NCBI GenBank assembly: GCA_030641105.1
Contig: DAOWHZ010000093.1
Coordinates: 1-16,003, forward strand
Source of the DNA: a bacterium
GTDB lineage: Bacteria; Patescibacteria; ABY1; BM507; VMTK01
Length of the DNA stretch: 16,003 bases
Direction of reading: 5' to 3'
The position numbers and the translations under genes were made by a program. The notes beneath the pieces were generated by a model, which saw only the letters and a program-made list of their open reading frames with translations, was not told the origin of the DNA and made no database searches. Position 1 is the stretch's first letter. Each line of letters begins with the position of its first letter. Of the stretch, positions 7,591-13,308 are shown one piece after another.

Positions 7591-7735
7591 GTCATTCCCG
7601 ACACACATTATAAAATTAATTATAACTGATCGGGAATCCAGGAATCAATCGCATAAACAATGTTTTCCTGATTATTAATGCTTTATGGATTGCCAATGAT
7701 TTAATAATAAAATAATAATGTGTCTCGGCAATAAC
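7591..7735. mobile_element. MITE-like element with terminal inverted repeats
   Basis: The gap between two same-strand glycosyltransferase genes is almost wholly filled by this element. The left end (gtcattcccgacacacatta, from 7591) matches the reverse complement of the right end (ending 7735) at 19 of 23 positions. Inside, ATTCCCGA (7594-7601) pairs with TCGGGAAT (7630-7637). The 'gtcattcccg ... cgggaatccagg' wording resembles dispersed palindromic repeats seen in many bacterial genomes. There is no room for a transposase, so movement would need one in trans. The right end lies one base from the stop of the upstream gene, as if the element had inserted in, or defined, the gap. Confidence 0.55.
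7619..7648 (-). promoter_or_regulatory. Candidate sigma70-type promoter inside the MITE-like element
   Basis: Reading leftward, a -35-like TTGATT (7648-7643) and a perfect -10 TATAAT (7624-7619) are 18 bases apart. A second TATAAT sits at 7612-7607. The expected start would be near 7612, giving a leader of about 27 bases before the GtrA-GT4 start at 7585. This would let the lower operon be transcribed on its own. AT-rich DNA produces chance matches, so support is moderate. Confidence 0.4.
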
Positions 7736-7736
7736 A

Positions 7737-8948
7737 TTAAAGTTTGTTGAATATTTCTTTAAATTTAATTGCAATATTGTTCCAATTATATTTCTCTTCT
7801 ATTATTTTTCCTGCATTCTCAACAACCCGCCTTACTTCTTCTTTGTTTCTTTCATCTAAAATATATTTTATTTTTTCAGCAATGCTTTTTGGGTCTTTTA
7901 CTTTGCAAAACCAGCCGGTTTTCCCATCTTGCAGGAAATCAGGAATGCCGCCAACCGAAGTAGCTACAACAGGTATACCGGCTACCATTGCCTCTAAAAA
8001 AGAATTGCCTAATCCTTCAGAAAGTGATGGCCGGCAAAACACATCACTTATCCATAAATACTTTGGCAGTTCCTTCTGGCTAACCTGTCCTAAAAATAAT
8101 ACCTTATCTTCTATCTTTAATTCTTTGGCTAACTGCCTTAATTTTTCTTCATCCGGACCAGTACCGAGTATTAGTAATTTGTAATTTGTCTGTCCCGCGC
8201 CAAATTTGTTTGGCTGCGGGATAATTTGTAATTTGGGCATTGCTTTAATTAAATCATCAACGCCATTCTTCTTCACTAAACGAGATGTAGTAATAACCAC
8301 TTTTTCATTCTCTAAAATCCCTAATTCATGCTTAAAATCTGCAATCTTAAATCTTAAATCTGAAATCTTAAATCTGTCCACAGACACTCCATTCGGCACC
8401 ACCTCAACCTCGCGCTTTACCCCGTTGAGCAAAGCCCGTTGTTTTAAATAATTACTTATTGCCGTAACATAATCAGCTTTTTTAAATACCAATAAATGCC
8501 ACGGCTGTATAAAAATTTTGTACAGTAAATTACTGCCAAAAACATACCGCTTTAAATGCTCTTCCTCGTCGCCTTCCTGCAAAGTTAAAATCAGCTTAAC
8601 TTTTGGCTTAAAAATTTTAAAAAACGCAGCCGCAATACTGGCCTGACTTGCCATAATAGGCCAGACAATATCATAATTATTTTTCTTATGCAATTTAACA
8701 GCTTTTAAAAAACCTAAAAAAGGCAGCAGTATTTTGTCTATCGTTTTACAGCCAATGCCGACGCGGTAAACATCAACATTACCGACGCGCTCCTGCTTCG
8801 GCAGCTTCCTGTCCATTCTGGCGGTAATCAATGCCCACCCGCAACTGTCAATTCTATTAGTAATTTCTTTAACCGCCACTTCGGCTCCTCCGACAAACGG
8901 AAAATAAGCTGTTGAAAAAATTAAAATTTTCTTTATATTTTTATCCAT
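7737..8948 (-). CDS. GT4-type glycosyltransferase carrying repeat-derived inserts
   Basis: A 403-residue GT-B glycosyltransferase. It begins with ILIFSTAYFPFVGGAEVAV (8-26), the common glycine-rich N-terminal loop, and has VEVVPNGVSVDRF (181-193) at the domain junction. The donor half starts VVITTSRLVKKNGVDDLI (217-234), with LLILGTGPDE (258-267) and EX7E in SEGLGNSFLEA (E311 and E319). Two in-frame inserts stand out. Residues about 194-207 (KISDLRFKIADFKH) are encoded by a period-7 array, and about 240-256 (LQIIPQPNKFGAGQTNY) by a palindrome with flanking direct repeats. Both fall in loops beside normal strands, so the enzyme may stay active. Its start overlaps the epimerase gene by 8 bases (ATGGATAA). 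Donor and acceptor are unknown. Confidence 0.9.
   Translation of the reverse strand: MDKNIKKILIFSTAYFPFVGGAEVAVKEITNRIDSCGWALITARMDRKLPKQERVGNVDVYRVGIGCKTIDKILLPFLGFLKAVKLHKKNNYDIVWPIMASQASIAAAFFKIFKPKVKLILTLQEGDEEEHLKRYVFGSNLLYKIFIQPWHLLVFKKADYVTAISNYLKQRALLNGVKREVEVVPNGVSVDRFKISDLRFKIADFKHELGILENEKVVITTSRLVKKNGVDDLIKAMPKLQIIPQPNKFGAGQTNYKLLILGTGPDEEKLRQLAKELKIEDKVLFLGQVSQKELPKYLWISDVFCRPSLSEGLGNSFLEAMVAGIPVVATSVGGIPDFLQDGKTGWFCKVKDPKSIAEKIKYILDERNKEEVRRVVENAGKIIEEKYNWNNIAIKFKEIFNKL
8174..8235. repeat. Palindromic element with flanking direct repeats, inside a gene
   Basis: A hairpin with TCCCGC/GCGGGA (8193-8198 with 8216-8221) outside GCCAAA/TTTGGC (8199-8204 with 8209-8214) has one bulged base and a 4-base loop. 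It is flanked by identical 14-base direct repeats TAATTTGTAATTTG at 8175-8188 and 8222-8235. The whole block is translated in frame (about residues 240-256 of the glycosyltransferase), between the end of a helix and the KLLILGTG strand. The layout looks like a small insertion element. Confidence 0.6.
8341..8377. repeat. Period-7 AATCTTA repeat array inside a gene
   Basis: About five imperfect copies of a 7-9-base unit (aatctta, with aatctga variants) run through the glycosyltransferase gene and encode KISDLRFKIADFKH in frame. A near-identical array lies at 9830-9861 between genes, and related wording at 12225-12254, showing a dispersed family. Confidence 0.6.
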
Positions 8949-9822
8949 TTTTTATTGATTTTATATAATCTTCAACATTATATTTTGCTGTCCAGCCCAG
9001 CTCTCTTATTTTAGACAAGTCAATTGTTGATGATATTCTGTCTCCTTTTCTTTTGGGAAGCATTTTTATTTCTCCGCCAAAAAATTTGGCGATTTCCAAA
9101 ACTGAATATGTTTTTTCCATGCCAATGCAATATCCGTCACCTAATCCTTTTTCACCGGCTAAAATTGATCCTTCGATTATATCATCAATATATGTAAACG
9201 CCCTCCTTTGCGTTCCTGGAGATACAACAGTTAATGGCTTTTTGTTTTTATGCAGCCTTGAAAAAATTCCAATTAAAGTGGCATATTTACCTTGAAAAAT
9301 TTCCCGGCCGCCATAAACATTGTAAAAATAAACAATAACATATGGCAGATTAAACCACTTGCCGTAATTATTAACCAATTCAGTATTATTGGCTTTACTC
9401 CAAGCATAAGGCGATTCACCCCTGCCGCCTATACTATCGCCGAATTTCGTGCTTGAGCCGGCATAAACAAGCTTTATATTATTTTTCCGGCAAAATTCTA
9501 AAACTCTTAAAGTGCCTATTATATTAAACCTTAAAACTAACTCAACATCATCAAAACTGGTTAATACTCGCGAATATTCACCCAAATGATAAACAATATC
9601 CGGAATTCTTTTAATATGCTTCTCAATATCTTTTGTTTCTCCTTTTACATATTCCACTCCATCTATATGATTATCCGCAGTGCCGTTAAAATAATTATCA
9701 AGAGACATCACATGGTTATTCTTGCCCTGCGCCAATCGCTCTATAAGATGCGAACCAATAAACCCCGCCCCACCTGTTACTAATATTTTTTTATTATTTT
9801 TTATTTTATATTCATTACTCAT
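8941..9822 (-). CDS. NAD-dependent sugar-nucleotide epimerase/dehydratase (SDR)
   Basis: A 293-residue extended SDR enzyme. The NAD-binding glycine motif is VTGGAGFIGSHL (15-26). VYHLGEYSRV (77-86) matches the usual substrate-side strand. AGSSTKFG (121-128) supplies the active-site Ser/Thr, and the catalytic YxxxK is Y139-A-W-S-K143. FYNVYGG (166-172) and RRAFTYIDDI (206-215) are the standard C-terminal substrate-domain motifs. It is probably a UDP-hexose or UDP-uronate 4-epimerase, or a related dehydratase; which one cannot be told from motifs. It is somewhat short for a full 4-epimerase (usually about 310-340 residues). A paralogous SDR gene sits just upstream after a 37-base gap, so the pair likely makes two different sugar donors. 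Confidence 0.85.
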   Translation of the reverse strand: MSNEYKIKNNKKILVTGGAGFIGSHLIERLAQGKNNHVMSLDNYFNGTADNHIDGVEYVKGETKDIEKHIKRIPDIVYHLGEYSRVLTSFDDVELVLRFNIIGTLRVLEFCRKNNIKLVYAGSSTKFGDSIGGRGESPYAWSKANNTELVNNYGKWFNLPYVIVYFYNVYGGREIFQGKYATLIGIFSRLHKNKKPLTVVSPGTQRRAFTYIDDIIEGSILAGEKGLGDGYCIGMEKTYSVLEIAKFFGGEIKMLPKRKGDRISSTIDLSKIRELGWTAKYNVEDYIKSIKNG

Positions 9823-9829
9823 AAAAATA

Positions 9830-9861
9830 AATCAAAAATCTTCAATCTTAAATCTAAAATC
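9830..9861. repeat. Period-7 AATCTTA repeat between two epimerase genes
   Basis: Most of the 37-base gap between the two SDR genes is 'aaatctt/aatctta' repeats of the type seen in coding sequence at 8341-8377. The array runs up to and just into the TGA stop of the upstream epimerase gene. It contains no recognisable ribosome binding site or terminator. Confidence 0.5.
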
Positions 9862-10765
9862 AACCCAGTCCCATTTCCTTTTTATAACCCTCCAGCCATT
9901 CCGGCAATTCCACGGTCGGCTCCCAGCCAAGCAATTCTTTTGCCAAACTATTATCAGCCAAAGTTTCTTTTGGCTCAATCCTTGGGCCGATATTTTTTAC
10001 CGGTCCGCCAATCATTTTGGCTAATTCATTAACACTGTAATTTTTGCCGCGTCCAATATTTATAACTTCTCCTTTGCCAACCTTATCGCTTGCCGCGGCT
10101 AAAATATTTGCCTTGACCGCGTCAATAACACTGGTAAAATCCCGCCTTTGCTCCCCATCGTTTGTTATAGTCATTGGCTCGTTGTTTTTTCTTTGCCTGA
10201 CAAAAATGCCCATTACCAAGCAATACGCACCTTGCAAAAGCTGCCTTTTGCCGTAAATATTAAAATACCGCAGACTTACAGTTGACAGGCCGTAAATTTC
10301 ACTAAACAAGCGGCAATATAATTCACCAACATATTTTTGCAAGCCATAAGGGCTTAAAGGATGCGCGGGCATGTCTTCGCGCAAAGGCATTTTTTCCTGA
10401 TCGCCATAAGCCGAAGAAGAAGCGCTGTACACGACTTTTTTTACATTTGCATCCTTGGCTGCTGTTAAAACATTAAGGGTTCCGTTTAAATTTATGTCAT
10501 TGGCAGTAATCGGATCCGCTATTGACGGCTGGACCCGGGCAAAAGCCGCCAAATGAAAAACATAATCAACGCTCTTAAACAACGGTTTGATTTTCTCCAA
10601 ATCCCTGATGTCAACTTCATAAAATTCAGCATCAGAGTTTAAATTTTCTTTTCTGCCGGTTGATAAATTATCAATAATTATTACTTCATCGCCTCTCTTG
10701 ATTAATTCATCAACTAAATTAGAGCCAATAAACCCGGCTCCACCCGTGACTAAACATTTTGGCAT
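9860..10765 (-). CDS. UDP-glucose 4-epimerase-like SDR enzyme
   Basis: A 301-residue extended SDR enzyme with a full motif set: VTGGAGFIGSNLVD (6-19) for NAD, IIDNLSTGR (30-38), YVFHLAAFARV (68-78), SASSSAYG (114-121) with active-site Ser, and Y140-G-L-Q-K144. RYFNIYGKRQ (166-175) and EQRRDFTSVIDAV follow, and the C-terminus has LADNSLAKELLGWEP. This matches GalE/WbpP-like UDP-hexose or UDP-HexNAc 4-epimerases, with UDP-glucuronate-processing SDRs as alternatives given the adjacent UDP-sugar dehydrogenase. It is the second gene of the operon, 10 bases after the dehydrogenase stop. There is no clear Shine-Dalgarno; an AAAGAAAA stretch lies upstream of the ATG. Confidence 0.87.
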   Translation of the reverse strand: MPKCLVTGGAGFIGSNLVDELIKRGDEVIIIDNLSTGRKENLNSDAEFYEVDIRDLEKIKPLFKSVDYVFHLAAFARVQPSIADPITANDINLNGTLNVLTAAKDANVKKVVYSASSSAYGDQEKMPLREDMPAHPLSPYGLQKYVGELYCRLFSEIYGLSTVSLRYFNIYGKRQLLQGAYCLVMGIFVRQRKNNEPMTITNDGEQRRDFTSVIDAVKANILAAASDKVGKGEVINIGRGKNYSVNELAKMIGGPVKNIGPRIEPKETLADNSLAKELLGWEPTVELPEWLEGYKKEMGLG

Positions 10766-10775
10766 AATATTTTCT

Positions 10776-11720
10776 TTAATTGTTATTCTTTAAATTTTTT
10801 ATTATTTCCTCTCCGTAAACTCCTGCCAACAAATCTAAATCTTTTTTTGATTTTAACAATAAATCTATATTTTTGTTTTCCATAGCTTTTAAAAAATCAA
10901 CTCCAAATTTATCTCCAATTTCTTTTTCATACATTTCCTTAAAAGCCACAAAATCTTTTATAAAACAATGGCCTCCGGCGCCCCTGCCTGTCTTATGAAT
11001 TGGCTCTAAATGCAATTCATAAAATGGCAATTTTCTTTTAGCCTCTCCTCCTGATGTTCCGCTCTTATGAACTGGGTTTAAATGGCTTGAGCCAATCCTT
11101 GGATCACCTGCCAAACCGTCTCTAATCACTTCCCATTTGCAATTATTTTTTACTGCTAAATCATAAAGCATATTAATAAATACTACTTTAACATAAAACC
11201 AATTATTTCCGCCGTATTTAATAAATTCGGCTTCTTTAGCATTAGTAACAAGTTCAAATGGAGCTTTTGGCAAAATTGATAAAATTAATTTTGCTTTTTC
11301 TTGATATTCATCATTATCAATAGGCATTCCAATAATATTTCTATTGGGATTAGCAGCGTCATATGCCGCTGTTGCTTCAGTTAAAAATTCAGGAGAATGA
11401 AAAACAAAAACATCAGAATTTTCCTCCTGAATTCTTTCCGTAGTGCCTGGTAATAATGTTGATTTTATAACTGCAATTTTGTTTTCCCCGACTAACTTAA
11501 TTGCCTTCCTTAAAATTTCATTATTAAAACCCTCAGGAGTAGTTGGTGTTGGAACAGCAATAAATACTATATCGCATTCTTTAATTTGATCCTTATTATC
11601 GCAATAAGGTTTTTCCAGCCCATAACGGACAACATTATATCCCCTTTCCTCAAAATTATCAGCGTAATTTTTGCCAATCCATCCTTGTCCGATAAAACCA
11701 ATTTTTTTATTATTTTTCAT
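10776..11720 (-). CDS. Short UDP-glucose/UDP-sugar 6-dehydrogenase-like protein
   Basis: A 314-residue member of the UDP-glucose/GDP-mannose dehydrogenase superfamily. The NAD-binding domain starts KIGFIGQGWIGKNYA (6-20), with IVFIAVPTPTTPEG (51-64), IKSTLLPGTT (85-94) and SPEFLTEATA (109-118). The central domain has EAEFIKYGGNNW (163-174, likely catalytic K168) and RIGSSH. The catalytic cysteine loop is GRGAGGHCFIKD (C252). Classic family members run to about 390-450 residues; here the C-terminal UDP-binding domain is missing, and only about 60 residues follow the Cys loop. An extra segment (about 221-245) precedes the Cys loop and partly duplicates HLNPVHKSG as HLEPIHKTG. As first gene of the operon it would make a UDP-uronic acid if active. 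Confidence 0.82.
   Translation of the reverse strand: MKNNKKIGFIGQGWIGKNYADNFEERGYNVVRYGLEKPYCDNKDQIKECDIVFIAVPTPTTPEGFNNEILRKAIKLVGENKIAVIKSTLLPGTTERIQEENSDVFVFHSPEFLTEATAAYDAANPNRNIIGMPIDNDEYQEKAKLILSILPKAPFELVTNAKEAEFIKYGGNNWFYVKVVFINMLYDLAVKNNCKWEVIRDGLAGDPRIGSSHLNPVHKSGTSGGEAKRKLPFYELHLEPIHKTGRGAGGHCFIKDFVAFKEMYEKEIGDKFGVDFLKAMENKNIDLLLKSKKDLDLLAGVYGEEIIKNLKNNN
10990..11085. repeat. Imperfect direct repeat within the dehydrogenase gene
   Basis: Plus-strand 10990-11013 and 11062-11085 match at 19 of 24 positions and are 72 bases apart (24 codons). They encode HLEPIHKTG and HLNPVHKSG, giving a duplicated substrate-loop motif just before the catalytic Cys loop. The in-frame spacing fits an old tandem duplication or an insertion that copied its target. 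Confidence 0.55.
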
Positions 11721-11772
11721 AATTTTTTGTTATTAAAAACATAAATGCTAAATTTTACTAACTTAGCGGGAC

Positions 11773-11801
11773 TTGATTTTTGATAATCTATAAGTTATTA
11801 T
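11773..11801 (+). promoter_or_regulatory. Candidate promoter for the plus-strand glycosyltransferase
   Basis: TTGATT (11773-11778) and TATTAT (11796-11801) are exactly 17 bases apart, a good sigma70-type match. Expected start is near 11808, leaving a leader of nearly 60 bases before the first ATG. Its -10 overlaps the -10 of the opposite-strand candidate. Confidence 0.35.
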
Positions 11802-11825
11802 TAAATAAAATGGATAATAAGTCAA
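11797..11825 (-). promoter_or_regulatory. Candidate promoter for the long minus-strand operon
   Basis: Reading leftward, TTGACT (11825-11820) and AATAAT (11802-11797) are 17 bases apart, each one base from consensus. Expected start is near 11790, about 70 bases before the dehydrogenase ATG at 11720. It shares its -10 bases with the plus-strand candidate, so the two could not be occupied at once. Confidence 0.38.
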
Positions 11826-11864
11826 ACTCGGCTGCATAACTCATAATGCTTAAAAAAATTACGA

Positions 11865-13133
11865 ATGTGCTTTAATATGGATAAAATAAACAACAAAAAA
11901 ACAATTTTATATCTTGTCACACAATCCGAATTAGGCGGCGCCCAGCGTTATGTTTTTGATTTGGCAACAAATTTAAGTCAAGAATTTAATATTTCAGTTG
12001 CTTTTGGCGAACAAGGCAAGCAAGGCGAATTAGCAAAACAACTCAAACAGGCCAACATTAAATATTATGTTATTCCGCATCTTAAACGCGCTATCTCGCC
12101 TATTAATGACCTTAAAGCGCTAATTGAAATTATTAAGCTGATCAAAAAACTAAAACCAGACATCATCCACCTCAACAGCTCCAAGGTCTCTATTTTAGGT
12201 TCAATAGCCACGATATTTTTTAAATTGAAAATCGAAAATCGGCAATCTAAAATCATCTACACTGTTCACGGCTGGGTCTTTAACGAACCAATGCCAAAAT
12301 GGAAAAAACTTTTTTATAAATACGCTGAAAAATTTACCGCCATATTCAAAGACAAAATTATCTGCGTTTCTGAATTTGACAGGCAAACGGCTATTAAAGA
12401 AAAAATTTGCAATCCAAAAAAATTAACAACAATCCATAACGGCATAGAACAAATTAATTTTTTATCCAAAGAAGAAGCCCGGCAAAACCTCACCCCCCAA
12501 CCCCCTTTCACCTCACCCCTAGCCCCTCTCCTAATTAGGAGAGGGGAACTAAAGGGGAGAGGTCGGAGAAGGGGCGAAGGGGGTGAGGTTTTAATCGGCA
12601 CCATCGCCAATCTCTACCCAACCAAAGGCCTTGAATACCTAATTCAAGCAATCTATATACTAATTACAAATTACCAATTACCAATTACAACAATCATTAT
12701 TGGCGAAGGCGAGGAAAGAAAAAATCTAGAAGATTTAATTGGCCAGCTTAATCTAAAAAGCAATGTTATTTTAACCGGCAAAATTAATAATGCGGCCGAA
12801 CTTCTGCCTGCTTTTAATATTTATGTCTGCTCATCAGTTAAAGAGGGTTTGTCTTACACTATTATAGAAGCAATGCAAGCTGGTCTGCCAATTGTAGCTA
12901 CCAAGGTTGGCGGCAACAAAGAATTAATTGAAGATAATAAAACAGGGTTCTTGGTTGAAGCCAAAAACCCGCAAATGTTAGCGAAAAAAATACAAAAATT
13001 AATTAATAACCCTGAACTTCAACAAAAATTGGGCGCAAACGCCAAACAAAAAACGCGGGAAAAATTCAGTTTAGAGAGAATGATTAATAAAACAAAAAAT
13101 GTATATATTTCTCGCTCCGGCAGAGTCTCCTGA
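11865..13133 (+). CDS. GT4-type glycosyltransferase with several repeat-derived inserts
   Basis: The longest ORF has 422 codons; the ATG at 11877 (MDKINNKKTILYLV) is an equally good start, and neither has a clear Shine-Dalgarno. The acceptor half has ILYLVTQSELGGAQRYV (14-30), IIYTVHGWVFNEP (130-142) and IICVSEFDRQ (165-174), followed by TTIHNG. The donor half has GTIANLYPTKGLEYLIQA (245-262), TIIIGEGEERKNLE (276-289) and EX7E in VKEGLSYTIIEA (E327 and E335). Three in-frame low-complexity inserts interrupt it: about 121-129 (LKIENRQSK), about 208-242 (proline then arginine/glycine rich, encoded by a 105-bp palindromic repeat) and about 267-275 (ITNYQLPIT). The last residues (SRSGRVS) and the TGA stop are supplied by another repeat element. 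It is the only glycosyltransferase on this strand, convergent with the polymerase/ligase gene. Confidence 0.88.
   Translation: MCFNMDKINNKKTILYLVTQSELGGAQRYVFDLATNLSQEFNISVAFGEQGKQGELAKQLKQANIKYYVIPHLKRAISPINDLKALIEIIKLIKKLKPDIIHLNSSKVSILGSIATIFFKLKIENRQSKIIYTVHGWVFNEPMPKWKKLFYKYAEKFTAIFKDKIICVSEFDRQTAIKEKICNPKKLTTIHNGIEQINFLSKEEARQNLTPQPPFTSPLAPLLIRRGELKGRGRRRGEGGEVLIGTIANLYPTKGLEYLIQAIYILITNYQLPITTIIIGEGEERKNLEDLIGQLNLKSNVILTGKINNAAELLPAFNIYVCSSVKEGLSYTIIEAMQAGLPIVATKVGGNKELIEDNKTGFLVEAKNPQMLAKKIQKLINNPELQQKLGANAKQKTREKFSLERMINKTKNVYISRSGRVS
12225..12254. repeat. Period-8 AAAATCG-type repeat in coding sequence
   Basis: Imperfect copies of 'gaaaatc/gcaatcta' encode LKIENRQSK in frame, between the end of a helix and the IIYTVHG strand of the plus-strand glycosyltransferase. 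It belongs to the same general style as the AATCTTA arrays. Confidence 0.5.
12486..12590. repeat. 105-bp palindromic element inserted in frame
   Basis: The outer arms AACCTCACCCCC (12486-12497) and GGGGGTGAGGTT (12579-12590) are perfect 12-bp inverted repeats. The core CCCCTCTCCTAATTAGGAGAGGGG (12523-12546) is a perfect 24-bp palindrome. The element is far more GC-rich and strand-biased (C-rich then G-rich) than the surrounding gene. Its length is exactly 35 codons, so it adds a peptide without frameshift. A shorter relative of the 'cctcaccc ... agagggg' wording occurs at about 15771-15805. Confidence 0.8.
12660..12691. repeat. Period-8 AATTACCA repeat in coding sequence
   Basis: Tandem copies of 'aattacca/aattacaa' encode LITNYQLPIT in frame between a helix and the IIIGEGEE strand of the donor domain. 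This is the same position relative to the strand as the inserts at 3685-3712 (other side) and 8174-8235 (same side) in other glycosyltransferase genes. Confidence 0.5.
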
Positions 13134-13231
13134 CCGCGTGCCGCCTAAAGCTTCAGCGGTGGCGCAAATGGACTCTGCCGCTGTGGCAATGGCGCACGGC
13201 ATCAGAGTCCGCTGCGGCGAGACTCTGACGA
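13114..13231. repeat. Double-hairpin repeat element, copy A
   Basis: Four conserved blocks are shared with copy B: gctccggcagagtctcctg (13114-13132), ggactctgccgct (13170-13182), tcagagtcc (13202-13210) and gagactctgacga (13219-13231). Blocks 1-2 and 3-4 can each fold into a hairpin (CAGAGTC with GACTCTG). The inter-block sequences differ from copy B, so arms are conserved and loops are not. The first block overlaps the 3' end of the plus-strand glycosyltransferase gene. Confidence 0.75.
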
Positions 13232-13249
13232 AGCGAAAACGGGGTAAAT

Positions 13250-13308
13250 AAAACAAGGAAGGCGACCCCGCCGTTCGCGAACGGCGGGGTCGCCTTCCTT
13301 GTTTTTTT
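13250..13308. terminator. Perfect palindromic bidirectional terminator
   Basis: Positions 13250-13277 are perfectly self-complementary to 13278-13305 (28-bp arms, centre TTCG|CGAA), with a very GC-rich inner stem. A run of seven T follows on the plus strand (13302-13308); in the other direction the stem is followed by TTTTATTTA. It sits between convergent genes and can stop both transcripts. The U-run overlaps the TAA stop of the minus-strand gene at 13307. Confidence 0.85.

Noticed and set aside
7586..7736. Small RNA or riboswitch in the gap
   Set aside because: The inverted-repeat ends and 'cattcccg...cgggaatcc' wording fit a dispersed repeat better, and no known riboswitch pattern was recognised.
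8341..8377. CRISPR array
   Set aside because: Units are 7-9 bases with no spacers and are translated as part of a glycosyltransferase; no cas genes are present.
13071..13256. Minus-strand ORF of 61 codons across repeat copy A
   Set aside because: It overlaps the end of a well-supported glycosyltransferase gene and consists mostly of repeat sequence.
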